A stretch of 64,000 nucleotides of DNA from Apostichopus japonicus (lineage: Eukaryota; Echinodermata; Holothuroidea; Aspidochirotida; Stichopodidae), in contig NC_092578.1 of assembly GCF_037975245.1 (NCBI RefSeq), positions 1,426,001 to 1,490,000 of the forward strand, written 5' to 3'. Below, piece by piece: positions 22,583-34,523 of the stretch. The notes below the pieces were generated by a model that was given only the letters and a program-made list of their open reading frames with translations, was not told the origin of the DNA and did no database searches. Within the stretch, counting starts at the first letter, position 1, and each line of letters begins with the position of its first letter. The position numbers and the translations under genes were made by a program.

Positions 22583-24629
22583 CTTAAACGATTATGCAGG
22601 ATCTGAAAAAAGATGGAGAAAATCAATTAAAAAGGGGAAAGTTACAATTATTTTTATTTTGAGCAGGAGCTAAGGAGTAAAGATATATATTAAAGGCATT
22701 GAGAGAAATGGTATGACAAAAGGTATGAATACCAGTATACTTATTAATATAGTCAGATATAGGTCCTAGACTTATTATTTCAGTAAGTGTGAGCTACGTA
22801 CTTGTTAGCCTATGTAGGCCTACATGAAAATGATCAATGATAGGCATAACTCAAAAATTGTAACTTATAATGACGAGAGAGGCTGAGAATGAGAGGGAAG
22901 GTGGAAACGGTACAAATCTAGTTCAGTTTTCATCAGCTGATAAATCCTGTGTATGCCTGTACGGTGTTGTCAACTGTAGTGCCATGTACTGCTTTTCCAT
23001 ATTCTTCAGCTAAGCGCATTATTATTATTTTCTTCATATTGCCTATATAGCCATACATGAAATGTTGAAAGGATACCTTTTTTGTTCTTACGGCTGTTTT
23101 ACACTGTAGAATTTGTTTTCTTGCCTTGCATTTAAGACATTTTAGCAATTTTTAACTATATAATCTAGCCACTGTCGTTATATTATTTACATCTATTGAG
23201 AAGGTATATCTTTTTATTATTTTTAAGATTTGGATACCATACATGTTGTTGTATAGTAGCCTATATTTCAAGACAATGTAATACAGTAGTCAGTACACTG
23301 ATACTAGTAGTAGTATGGTAGTACTACTAGGGCTAGGCTTTGTTGATATACATTTTAGTGTATTAAAATAGAAATGACCAAAGCTAAATCTGATTGAGCT
23401 GTAACTTTCGTATACATGGACCACGTACTCCGTCCGTCATTGGAAAGTGTAACATGTAGGCTAACGTGAAGCTGCTCTTCGTCACAAACTACAATTTACA
23501 CAGTAAGAAACTTATGCTGCAGCCTGTGGGGCTATGCCTAGCCCTATTTCCAATCGATAAAATCATGACGGATTGTGAATCGTCGGCAAATCATTATAAC
23601 TTTCGAAGACAATTACACGGTTCATACCTACCTTTGAAATAAGCAACTGCGAAACACTCGTCTCGAATATTGAGTCTCTTGCATAAGTCACACGCCCAGA
23701 ACTTCAATCGCTCCACTCACGTGTAAAGAGCATAACAAACTTGGATTACGTAACTGAGGCCTGCTCTACAGAAACAGTTATTTGATATACGGAAGCACAA
23801 TCAGGACTCTCAGAGGACGAGGAAAGAATGTCAAATAGGCCGTTTAGAACAAAAAGAAATTTTTGAATTCGCATGTTGTTTATCTTTCGTAAAGTTTACG
23901 TTGACTTTCTTTTTCTAATATCCGAGTCTAATGTTTATATCATATATTATAAATACTTTTTCTTTATTGCGGCAATAGTCCACGTGAAAACTGTACCGAG
24001 TGACAGCCTACCCTCTGATTTTATTGTTCACACAACGCTATTGTCAGTATGATGTTATTTCTACGCCTCCGTATCAATCCCGGAAGTGTTGTCTGCAAGT
24101 AGTTACATACGTGCATGCCTGCTCGATGCATGCAGCAACGCACGGCTTTCAAAACTTTCAAGTTTTAATACACCAATGTCAAGTTTTATGAACGCATGTT
24201 TCGTCGGAAGCACTACAACCGATGCCCTAAATTCCTAATTGTAACATGAGCATTCTGTCACATACCCTGAATGTATATCCAAGAAAAAAAACTGCTTCTA
24301 CAAGTAACACTACAACTTAAGTAAAGTTATACACAAAGTCAACGAGAAGGTAAGCAATTTTAGTTTTTTTAGTTCAAGTTGGCTAAAATTAAGCTCGTCT
24401 GTTGCCTAACGTTAGCCTAACGTCGTTACTGTATTTACATAATGTTCTTACTTAGGGTATGCTTTTGACATGTTCATTCAATGTAAGGGGAAAATTTGAG
24501 TTATTGTCACATTTTGTAATCCCAATCAAGATGACAACTGTAAGGTAATAACCTTAGCCCCAAGGATAAATAACAATAGTTGTACTAGTAGTAGCAGGGG
24601 GCAGTGTTGTTCGGTACTTTCCGCCATAG

Positions 24630-24746
24630 AAAATGTGCTCTTTCCGCTATAGAAAAAGTGCCATTCCGCCATGTTACCGCCATGGAGGTAAAGAACTTTT
24701 TGTTAGCGGAAAGAGCACTTTTTGTTAGCGGAAAGAGCACATTATT
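24630..24746. repeat. Inverted repeat with a [15 protein letters not shown] arm (CTCTTTCCGCTA / TAGCGGAAAGAG)
   Basis: The left arm AATGTGCTCTTTCCGCTA is complementary to TAGCGGAAAGAGCACATT at the right end. A second near-copy of the right arm, TTAGCGGAAAGAGCACTTTT, sits just inside. The interior repeats TTCCGCCAT and ACCGCCATGG. It may be a small decayed foldback transposon. It lies in the inferred 5' UTR intron of b561 copy C. Confidence 0.6.
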
Positions 24747-24850
24747 GTTGGTGCATTGTATATGCACTGTATATTGCTTGGCTTCACTCTACCTAGGCTC
24801 ACAAAATCCACAAAATTGGTCATTTAAATCAACAATCAGAATCAGACTGT

Positions 24851-25043
24851 TTAAAGGGTGTGAAGACTCACGCAAAAAGAATGGCTAATGCAGGTAATCT
24901 GACCTAGTTTCGAATGAGGTGTAACAGAAGTGTTAGACACCACCATTGATCCCAGAAAATACAAAACGTCACTTGCAAGCAACTGTAAGTTAACTTTTTC
25001 AGATGGCCGCACACGGTTTGGGGCGAGTCTTCAATGCCTTTAA
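24851..25043 (+). mobile_element. TTAA-flanked MITE, copy 3, internally deleted
   Basis: It starts TTAAAGGGTGTGAAGACTCA and ends GCGAGTCTTCAATGCCTTTAA, so both termini and TTAA flanks are intact. About 170 bp present in copies 1, 2 and 4, between CCCAGAAAATAC and CTTCACTTGC, are missing, leaving 193 bp. Such internal deletion is how shorter MITE subfamilies arise. Confidence 0.8.
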
Positions 25044-25548
25044 TAAACAATCAGCCTAGTTTAATTCGATTTATTCAACCAACTATTATATATTTGAAGA
25101 CAGTGTATCGACAAGATTTTGAACTTACAATTCAAAGTATTCAATCAACCTGTACATTAAGGACTGTGTATCAATTCCCCAATCTTGTCTTAACTACAAT
25201 TCAATCTATCCAGCGAACCGTCACATTTGAAGACGGTGTACCTATGCTATTCAAAGAAAGTTTCACCGATACATTCCTATACACCACTGTAAAATCCGTT
25301 CATAAAATGTTCCTTTCTGCAAGAGTTTTCAAGCCTTTCCGCCATGATTATCGGTTTTATTAGTGAACTGTGTGCAATCTTCAACTCAACGTCTCTTACA
25401 GTATATAATTATTAAAACAATGCCATGTTGATAAGGAGGTGGTGCATGGTGATGCCAAAGATGTATTTATCTCAGATCTGCATGTAAGCTCAAGTTTCTT
25501 TGCAAAGTATTTTATTTCTCATTCAATAATTCAGGATTTCCTCCAAGG

Positions 25549-28500
25549 ATGCCATCTTCGTCATCATTTACGTTCTGGTCGTTGATCGTTGGTTCTCAGG
25601 TCTGTGGTTTGTCTGCATACATCCTTCTACAAAGCTGGCTACACATATACAACGATGGGTTTGATTGGAACAGTGATGTCAGCCATCTCATACAAAATTA
25701 CCACGCCCTCTTCATGACACTGGGGTTTCTCCTTCTCTTTGGAGAGGGTAAGCAAATTGTTTCATGTTTGCTTTCAGATGTTACAGAAGTCATGCAAAAG
25801 TCTCAACTCAAAATGTCTTCGCTTGATAATTCTGGATTCTCAGGGATGTACATTGCTCCTCCCGATACCTGCCTCCTCACGACCTTAGTACTCTCAATCT
25901 CATCATCTCACCTGTCTTCTTCTTGCCTAGAGGCAAATAAAGCCTCCTGCCTCCATAGAGCGTCTCCATTTGTCTCGGTCGGCAGCTGCATCTCTGGCTT
26001 CATTCCAGGATCGCCAACCAGCCCTCTCTCTCTCTTTGTCCACTGTCCTGAGCCATGTTGTTTTTGGTCGCCCTCTCTTTCTCCTGCCCTCTGGTGCCCA
26101 AGTCATGCTGATGTTGCTGTCGTTATTTGGGTATTGGCGCAATATGTGGCATTATGGCCAATAAATTTCCATCTTCTTTTCTAATTTTTTAAAAATTTGT
26201 TACTTGTTTAAAACATTTTAGAAAAGAGAAAATAGGTAAACATCTTGCATACAGTATATTGCTAATGGTATAATCAATCATATATTTTGCTGATATTTCT
26301 TCACAGCTACCTTGGCTTATCGTCTTCTGGCCAGAAGCAGGGCATCGTACCTTCTGCAGAAGTCGGTCCACGCGACCATACTAATAACAGCTACAATAAT
26401 TTGGGTGGTCGGTCTCACAGCTGCGTTCAAAGCTAGAAACTTAGATAAAACCCATGGCAAGGAAGTGAAACATTTTTATTCCTTTCATAGTTGGATTGGA
26501 TTGTTACTTCTTGTTATTTTCCTTTGTCAGGTGAGTAGACTTATAAAATTAACCTGTTGTTTTCTAGGGAAGATATTCACGTTGTTGTGAAATTGACTAG
26601 GGAACGAATATGCTAGATAGTAACTGAAAAAGATATTTAAATCAACAGTGTTTGTAAAAGGTTAACTATACTACATGGCACATGCCATATATGGTCATTA
26701 TTCTTATGGTTAACTAAATATTTGTTCACTGGTTGTTTGACAACTGTTAGGTATCGAAGAAGATTAACTGCTTAATCTGTGAGGTTAGCTTGTTCTTTGA
26801 GGTCCTGTATTACAACTGTTGTCCTTTTCTTTGGAAGAAACTATCTATAAGGAAAACAACTTCACTACAGTGTAACAATTACTATGTCTTTTTCACAGTT
26901 TCTTTGGAAAGCATATTCTGTACGAATAAATTCTGTTGCACCCCAGAAGGTATACTTTGATATTTTACCATCAATACCAGAATGTTCTGTTTCATTCCAA
27001 AACCATTCTGTAAAATTCACCATGTGGCAATTTCTGCAACCACTCATATGCTGTCAGGCTCAAATTTGAGTTCATCTGCATCATTTCATTAAAATTATTT
27101 TAGTATGAATCCCTACAGTTGGAACTCTTACAAACGTGCTGGATTTTAACCTACTACAACATATTGAAATAATGTTTCTTGTGCATCAAGTCATCATTTA
27201 AAGTTTAGCCCCTCATGCTCATAAATCCAACTATTGTAACCATGGTAACTGCCCTATGAAAATAAATTATGGAAAGAATATCACTATGTAGGTCTTTAGA
27301 ATTATATAGGTCTTCCCTGTAGACTAACCATGGAACTGTGGTTTTTACATTGCAGTGACAGTATTGTTAAATTCAAAACTAAACACATTTTGCTTTTCAA
27401 ATAAACTAAATAGTCGTTCCATTGTAATCTGTACGTTAAACAATTCTACAATCATGTGAGGACTTCATCAGGAAGTCATATGAAATTGAAACCAGTATTG
27501 TATGCAGGTCTTTTACCTTTATTTGTATATTATTCCAACATTATCATACAAAAACAATAATGCTATGACATCACCATCTCTTGCAATAAATAAAACAATG
27601 GGGGTTATACTAACCCAGCTGGATTAGTATTTTGTCAGTATTTTTGTCTGTGTGTTAGTGGATCAGTCTGTCTTTCTGCTATACATACTACCGCTTTAAG
27701 ATTTCATCTGATACAAGATATGGTAAATAAAATGTTCCCCAACTGCCCAACATCTATCATACTATAAGCAATGTTGGAAATATAAGTTATATATGCATGG
27801 TCTTAATGTGTGAAGGTTATTGTTGAAAGACTTGTTGTGTCCTACAGCATATAAACAATGACACTAATTAAAAGAGTTGTGATCTTATTGACATGGTTTG
27901 CATATTTATGACAGCTTTATTCTGGTCAAGTTTAAAACATGACTACTGAAAATTCTGGTGGTGATATACAGCAAAATGCTTGTGAGACAATAAAGCATAT
28001 AATCATGAGACTAATATTTCAAATTGTGGAGAGTAAACCTTTTTGGCTGCTTATTGAGAAAGTTGAAAGAATTAAACAAGGTTGATTGCGCCTTGAGCAC
28101 CCCGCAGGGCGGATATGTGCGCATTATAAATCACTATTATTATTATGATTATTATTATTGATTCTTGTTTTCTTATTTTTCAGCTGTGTTTTGCTATTGC
28201 CTGGTATGCCCACGCTAGACTGATATCTCCAACACTTCAAGCTACGTATCAATCGGTCCATGTCTTCAACGGGTTATTCCTCTTCACACTATCAGCAGCA
28301 ACATGTTTTACAGGGCTCAATGAACTTGGTATTTACAAAGCGTAAGTTTCCAATACATAACTTTAAGTTTCACATTTGTCGATTAGAATAAAGCAGAGAT
28401 AGGATCTTTCTTTATTTACCATTATTATTATAATTATTTTTAAAATACTGAAGCTTCTTCTGATAACTTCTCCTAAAGATGAAGTAAGAACATTTTCTAT

Positions 28501-28849
28501 GATAGTGTTTTTATCAATGCAAGTTTGATACTTTTATAGTTCAAACAATATAACATGTTGAAAGTAAAATAGCTATGATACCATTATTGTTATACTACAG
28601 CATATATAGGTTAGACTCTACTCTGCAAAACCAAACTCAAGCTTATATTTCATTTCACATTTCATTTTTAGTGAAAACTATCGGCTTCTATCTTCATCTG
28701 GGATTCATCTCAACTTTGTTGGCATAGCGATGCTTGGATTTGCTACCACGATTGGTTATTTGCTTTGGAAGCCAGAGTTTAAACTGACTCCTCCTGTGGG
28801 TTCTGCAGCTACGATCGATAGTGTTGATCATGTAGAGAACAACCTGTAG
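25549..28849 (+). CDS. CYB561: Cytochrome b561-like transmembrane electron-transfer protein, copy C, complete
   Basis: Four coding exons: 25549-25747, 26307-26530, 28184-28341 and 28672-28849 (TAG 28847-28849), 759 nt, 252 aa. Introns are GT-AG with phases 1, 0 and 2 at the same protein positions as copies A and B. The start ATG lies 14 nt after a CAG acceptor, so a 5' UTR intron is likely. The b561 core histidines are residues 52 (QNYHALFM), 88 (KSVHAT), 127 (SFHSW) and 167 (QSVHVFNG). The spacings of 36, 39 and 40 differ from the 36, 34 and 39 of copies A and B, reflecting a longer loop before SFHSW, rich in Lys and His (KTHGKEVKH). The usual HP after the first ligand is HA. The tail ends DSVDHVENNL with no clear dileucine or YxxPhi signal. 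This is the most diverged paralogue. Its substrate may differ, but ligands and fold look intact. A polyadenylation candidate AATAAA lies at 29627-29632. Confidence 0.92.
25915..26150 (-). mobile_element. 3'-terminal fragment of a non-LTR retrotransposon reverse-transcriptase ORF
   Basis: The minus strand encodes WAPEGRRKRGRPKTTWLRTV followed by a charged WRSWNEARDAAADRDKWRR tail. This is the very common C-terminus of LINE reverse transcriptases in marine invertebrates (the RGRPKTTWRRTV block). Only about 70 residues remain. It lies in intron 1 of copy C, antisense to the gene, and forces an artificial plus-strand extension of exon 1 that should be ignored. Confidence 0.8.
28089..28160 (+). 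mobile_element. L2-type LINE/SINE 3' tail fragment
   Basis: GCGCCTTGAGCACCCCGCAG, then GTGCGCATTATAAATCACTA and a run of TTA repeats. This matches the 3' tail (GCGCCTTGAGCA...GCGC.ATAAAT plus microsatellite) seen on the other strand at 9729-9800. It sits at the end of intron 2 of copy C, within 30 bp of the exon 3 acceptor region. Confidence 0.6.
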
Positions 28850-29824
28850 CCAATGATGGTTTGTGAAATGAGTCATGTGACTAGACTTAGCTGAGATATA
28901 CCAATGCTGGAAGGTGACTGGAAGGTAGAAGAAAGACAAAGCCGTCCAGTCTCCAAGGATGAACACATGAATGGATTACGAAGGGAAAGTATTCTGAAAT
29001 CTACTATTTGGACCAAAAAATAAGCCGTCCATTCTAAATCTCAGATGATTTTTTTGTTTAGTAAATTATTATTACTTTTTTGTTTCAAAGATCAGACAAT
29101 CCTTGTTTGGCTGAAACTGTGCTAATTTCAGGATAAAACAGGGCACAAATTAGATACTTTTTATATTTTTATTTTGTACCATGTCATTTCTAAATAGAAT
29201 GATGAAGTTGTTTTTATATTGTAAGCTTATGATGGAACAACTCCTGCTTTTTTTTTTTTTGCTTCAGCGATTTGATTGTAGGGATTTGTTTTTCGATATG
29301 TCACCCCCCCCCCCCCACCCCTCAATGCCTTTTGTACCCATTTTAAGTAGGAATTTACAATAAGTTTTTACATAACTTTAATTAAAGCCAAATGGTTTCT
29401 GCACAGAAATGTGCCATTTTGAAATTTCATCTGATAGAATGTTTCTAAAGGAACAAAATTAGCTATAACTTTGCTGATAAAACAAAATCGAAATCCCATT
29501 TTCTACTAGATTTGTATAATATATTATTTATACACAGCTCTAGCAGTAAGTATTAAAATATTTTATTCTTTCAAATACCGTACATATATTTTTTTTAATG
29601 AACTTTGTGCCTTTAATGATATGCAAAATAAAAAAAACCCACTTATATTTGTTACAAGTTGACTTTAGAAACCTTGAAATTTTAGGTGAAAATGACAGGA
29701 ATATATCTAGTCATTGTGTTTATAATTATATCAAAATGTATAGTACATGACATACACAGGGGTTGCTTGTTTTTGTTACAGTGGTAAGAGTCACTCCAGA
29801 CAATCCATATCTGCCAATTAAAGA

Positions 29825-31440
29825 TTAATCTCCTTTAATTGTTTACAGCTTTTGTTTTCCTCGTAATATTCGACCTACTTTACCGAAAGGTTAAAATGTA
29901 ATATTAAAACATGGTTTGACTTTTACATTTCTCTTACATACCAACTCTTTGTTTGTGATCAAGGTGTTTCAATTTGTAGTTCAGATAAAGATTAATCTCC
30001 TTTGTTTACAGCTTTTGTTTTCCTCGTAATATTCGACCTACTTTACTGAAAGGTTAAAGTGTAAAATTAAAACATGGTTTGACTTCTACATTTCTCTTAC
30101 ATACCAACTCTTTGTTTGTGATCAAGGTGTTTCAATTTGTAGTTCAGATATATGCTAGAGGTATAAAATCCAATTGTTGGTCCCATTTCCACCTCTGATG
30201 AGACTCATTGTTACCTACAGTATCTATTTATTTGAAATCTCACTTCCCAGTAATTATTGGTAGTATAGAATCACTCGAATACTTTTTTGGCCCGTCCACT
30301 CATTTATTTATAATTATTAACTATTATTATTATTGTTGTTTTCGTTTTTGTTATGAAGAAAATTCCAAACATTGATTTACAATGCTTTTACACAGTCCCC
30401 CCCCCCCCCCAAAAGAAAACCAAAATATCTTTACATAAAATTGTCATGATCCAGAATGACATCTTTACAAAATATTATACAATTTGTCAAAGGTGAATGA
30501 TATTTGAGGTCAACTGTAAACTGTGAGATGGTGGTGTCTAACACTTCTGTTACACCTCATTCGAAACTAGGTCAGATCACTGGCATGAGACGTTTTTTGT
30601 GTGTGCGAGTCTTCACACCCTTTAAACTTTGACTGTATCTTAGAGTAGTTCCATAGATTGATGAGTGTTTGCAAGAAGCGATGTAGATTGGTTTCAATGA
30701 ATGTATCTTACACTGTAGTACTGGACACATTAATCTCCTTTAATTGTTTACAGCTTTTGTTTTCCTTGTAATATTCGACCTACTTTACTGAAAGGTTAAA
30801 ATGTAACATTAACAAATGGTTTGACTTCTACATCTCTCTTACATACCACCTCATTGTTTGTGATCAAGGTGTTTCAATTTGTAGTTCAGATATATGCTAG
30901 AGGTATAAAGTCCAATTGTTGGTCCCATTTCCACCTCTGATGGGACTAATTCTTACATATATCTATTTATTTGAAATCTTTCTTTCCAGTAATTATCTGT
31001 AGTATAGTACTTTGTACCCCCCGTCAACTCATTTTTTTAATAATTATTAACTATGATTATTTATTATTGTTTTTTTTTTCATTTTTGCATGTTATGAATA
31101 AAATCCAAAACATTGACTTACAATGCTTTTACACAGCTCCTGGGAAGAAAAGCAAACTATTATTTCATAAAATTGTCATGACCCAGAATGACATCTTTAC
31201 AAAATATTGCAAAACTTTGTCGAAGGTGAATTTGAGGTCATCTATTTGAGGTCATCTGTAGTTATTTAGTTAAATAAAACAAATTGTGAGATCAAAATAC
31301 TGGGCAACACTCATGAATATTATTTTAAATTGATTTAAACTATGGCTGAGAGTAGTTCCATAGATTGATGAATGTTTGCAGGAAGCGATGTTGATAGGTT
31401 TGAATGAATGTTTCTTACACTGTAGTACTGGACACATATC
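29825..31440. repeat. Nested tandem duplications: a 165-bp unit and a roughly 700-bp unit
   Basis: A block starting TTAATCTCCTTTA, containing CAGCTTTTGTTTTCCT and TCGACCTACTTTAC and ending GTAGTTCAGATA, occurs at about 29825-29987, 29988-30150 and 30730-30895. The following 500 bp, including GGTATAAAATCCAATTGTTG and AGTAGTTCCATAGATTGATG, also occurs twice, at about 30160-30730 and 30895-31440. Copies are roughly 90 percent alike by eye. One copy carries a TTAA MITE fragment that the other lacks. Confidence 0.85.
30527..30625 (-). mobile_element. Truncated TTAA MITE fragment, copy 5, reverse orientation
   Basis: From GATGGTGGTGTCTAACAC to CGAGTCTTCACACCCTTTAA this is the reverse complement of the first 100 bp of the TTAA MITE family, ending at the outer TTAA (30622-30625). 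The other half is missing. It lies within one of two [16 protein letters not shown] and is absent from the other. Confidence 0.75.
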
Positions 31441-32129
31441 TTGTTGTTTGCACACACAGTAGTTATGTGATTGTCTTTATATCTACTAAATGATAGAAAT
31501 CTATGGAAAACAAGCAAACTATGACCTTTAACCTTAGAGAGTTGGAAGTTTAATGTTTGCTGAGAGTTGTAGGTTGTCTTTGCTGCGGAGGACTGAAATT
31601 AAAAACCTATGCAAGAAAATAGACTGTCTGTCGAGGTCAAGCAGCATTTGAGTATTTTTAATTTTCTATACTATACAAATTTAATATGCAGTTGCATTAG
31701 TAAAACTAAAAAACGGATCATATTTTTTTATATTCTGATCTGCAATTTAGCCTATTTACATGTGATTCATATAAATATGATATTACATTTTAAGGACGAA
31801 TCTATAAAAAGTGGCTAAAAATCAAACTTTAAATGAAATTTTATTGGCTTTTCATTGGCAGTCAGTTTATGTTGTCATTGTCCATTAAACAGTGAGAATA
31901 AGTGAAAACATCGGGATTTTTTTTTTCAGTTTGTGACATTACCCTGTGATATGCATGAGGCCCATTTAAGCCTAGCTTTAGCAGTTATCATTACAATGCG
32001 TCTCTATTGTTTTTATTTTTAACTCAGTGGCATTGTGTCACCACTTGAAGCAGCTTTTTGGTTACGATGATAAACATCTTTGCATTCATGATGGCGTATG
32101 TGTGTGCGTTTGTGACACCCAGTTTGTAA

Positions 32130-32400
32130 ACACGATATGTACAGTAGGGAAGGTCCGACCAATTTCATATCTGGTGTTTAGAGGTACCACATTGAGTACA
32201 AGGAGCCTGTTCTTGCTGGTGGAAGTCAATGGTCATTTGGGGTCACCAGAGGTCAAATTGTGAAAACCTTGTAAACATGATATCTCAATATTGGAAGCTT
32301 GGATAGATCTCATACTTTGTATGAAGGTGTGTAACATTGAGTAAAACAAGCCTACTGATTTTGATGGAGGTCAAAGGTCATTTCAAGTCAACAAACAAAC
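32130..32400. repeat. Degenerate tandem repeat (about 125-bp unit) with AGGTCA half-sites
   Basis: Two related units run from the CATATCTGGTG and ATTGAGTACAAGGAGCCT region through GTCAATGGTCATTTGGGGTC, then from GATATCTCAATATTGGAAGC through GGTCATTTCAAGTCA. Positions 32368-32380 read AGGTCAAAGGTCA, a perfect direct repeat of the nuclear-receptor half-site with one-base spacing (DR1). It is probably part of a dispersed repeat. Confidence 0.55.
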
Positions 32401-34407
32401 TAACTAGAGCACTAACTACTGTTCCATGTCACTAGTTGTTAGAATATGTTCGTTTGTTGTATTTGTATCTTATAATAGGATATTTGTTAAGGAAAAGGAA
32501 ATAGCTGAACCAGGGCGTGAATTTGGACATGTATATTCAATCTCTTTGGAATTCAGAGCAGTACTTGGTCCTTTCATTTAGAACCATTTGTGTTTCAGCT
32601 GTCCAAAAAAAACCCCTGAAATTTGTGTTAATGTGAGATTAGATGAGATAAAGTAATGTAATTCATCATCATCTCTAGAGGGATGTGGTAAGTTGATAAC
32701 TGAAACATTTAGTTAACCATCTGCAGTATCATATGATCATTACTTTGTTTCTAGGGTTATTGTTAACATTTAAGTCAATATACTTGTGTACATATTTTTA
32801 TATCAAATCCATCCCACAAAATAGTAGTTTATCAAATATTCTATTCACATTTTAACATGTTTTTTAATTTTTATTATTAGATCTTAATTGTAAATTTGCA
32901 CACTTCAAAACTTTGTACTTTTATACTATTTAATTCAAATCATTTAATTTATTTTTTGTTACAGTATTAACTTTTCTATGACAGATTAGGACAGTCATTA
33001 ATTTTTTTTTATATAAATATACAACCATGAAAGTAAAAATATTTGCTAAAATGAAAAACCAAAAATTGTTTGTACACTAACCTTTGGCAAAAACCTTTGG
33101 CAAAGGTTTCTCAGAATCGTAAGTTAGTAATTTTTTAGACAGTTCAGTTTTTATACCAAAGAGACTTTTCAGTATTTTATGTGACAAATTTTGCTAAAAA
33201 CTCAAAATATTTTCTGAAGAATGAGGGAGGATGTGTAATAAGAGAGGAAAGTTTTGATTGGGCTGGAATGCAGACACACGGTTAGTGTGCAGTGTTTTTA
33301 ATTAATTTTAAAAGTTATACATTAAATAGGTCAATATGCAATATGTTTGCACCAATTAATCAAAGATGGGATTTGCACATCAGTGACCCCTTCAAAGTTT
33401 GAAATATTTGTTGGCCCACCAACTGTACTGTTTGAACAAAATAAATTTGTTACAAGAATGTCAAGGTATAAGTCTGAGATATAACTGGCAATGTTCCTTT
33501 GAAAACGGCCCTAGAGCCTGCACTGTCAGTGAAGACACACAGCGATACTGGAAGACCTACACCAAAGTTGTAGAATGTTAGTTTCATCCGTGTTTGTCCA
33601 ACCTATTTTTTATAAAGTCTGTTTTGACATTTGAGATGACTGGGTGTTGTTACTTTTGAATGACCTCTTGGTTATTACCAAAGATTGTAAACATTTCTTG
33701 CCAAAGGAAAGAGCTATTAACGTCACACTTATCACTATTAAACAAAGTGCTTCCATGCTTTTTAATAAATTTTTATCACCAACTCACCATAAATCTTTTT
33801 TCTTTAGTCCTTTCTTATTTGTCCATTTTCAAATGCTTGGATGAAATGATTACAAGGATACAAGTCCCCCCAAATAAAAACCCCACTTCCTGTCTAGCAA
33901 GTTATTCTTTTTCAATATTTCAAATAAAGGACAAAAACACTGAGAAATGAACAGCAATAAAAGAGAAACATGATGTGCTTGTAATTATCAAGTAGATTGT
34001 CAAAACATGTACAGTATGCCAACCACCTGCAGATATACATTTCTTGGTAAAGCAAAATAATATCTGGTTGCAAACTTGGTTTTTTTCTTTTTAATTTTTA
34101 TATGATAGATACTGTAAATGTACAAAACAACACCAGCAAAAGTAATAACTTTGAGCCATGGTAATGCAACCATGCACATAAAGCAACAAAAAAACAGTAT
34201 CTAAGTAACCAAAAAGAAGTATAAAATAAACATGACTGGCTATTAAATACCAGTAAAATATGGAAGATGATGTATACTGTAAAGGTGGGCTGGATAAAAT
34301 TCACCGGATAAGCTTCATGCTTAGTCACAAACATCAGAGGGAGGGAGGAGGCAGGGATATAGAACTTACATTTATACCACTGAGTATACTTGTACCTCTC
34401 TTGAATG

Positions 34408-34523
34408 TGTGTATGTATATATGTTGTGTATATATGTTGTGTATATAGGTACAGTAGTGTATATGTTGTATGTATGTTGTGTTTATATGTTGTGTATATA
34501 TGTTGTGTATATATGTTGTGTAT
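34408..34523. repeat. TATATGTTGTGTA minisatellite
   Basis: About eight imperfect copies of a 13-14-bp GT/TA-rich unit. It explains an apparent HNIYTQHINT reading frame on the minus strand. Confidence 0.9.

Larger units (their letters stand above)
22583..25548. promoter_or_regulatory. Head-to-head interval between b561 copies B and C; candidate bidirectional promoter near 23.65-24.3 kb
   Basis: Copy B (-) and copy C (+) start codons are 2.97 kb apart. Likely non-coding first exons narrow the gap. For B, a strong minus-strand donor CAAAG|GTAGGT ends an exon at 23632. For C, a plus-strand donor GAGAAG|GTAAGC ends one at 24349, matching a CAG acceptor at 25533-25534 just before the copy C ATG. 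Transcription would then start on both sides of an interval of about 600-700 bp. No TATA box or named transcription-factor site is claimed. An inverted repeat at 24630-24746 and a TTAA MITE at 24851-25043 lie in the inferred 5' UTR intron of copy C. Confidence 0.4.

Noticed and set aside
25034-25363. 109-residue open frame before copy C
   Set aside because: It starts inside the end of a TTAA MITE and covers weakly repetitive sequence in the inferred 5' UTR intron; no known family.
25748-26184. Extension of copy C exon 1 to a 211-residue protein
   Set aside because: A clear GTAAGC donor at 25748 with matching phase-1 acceptor at 26306 restores the b561 fold; the extension is intron plus antisense LINE.
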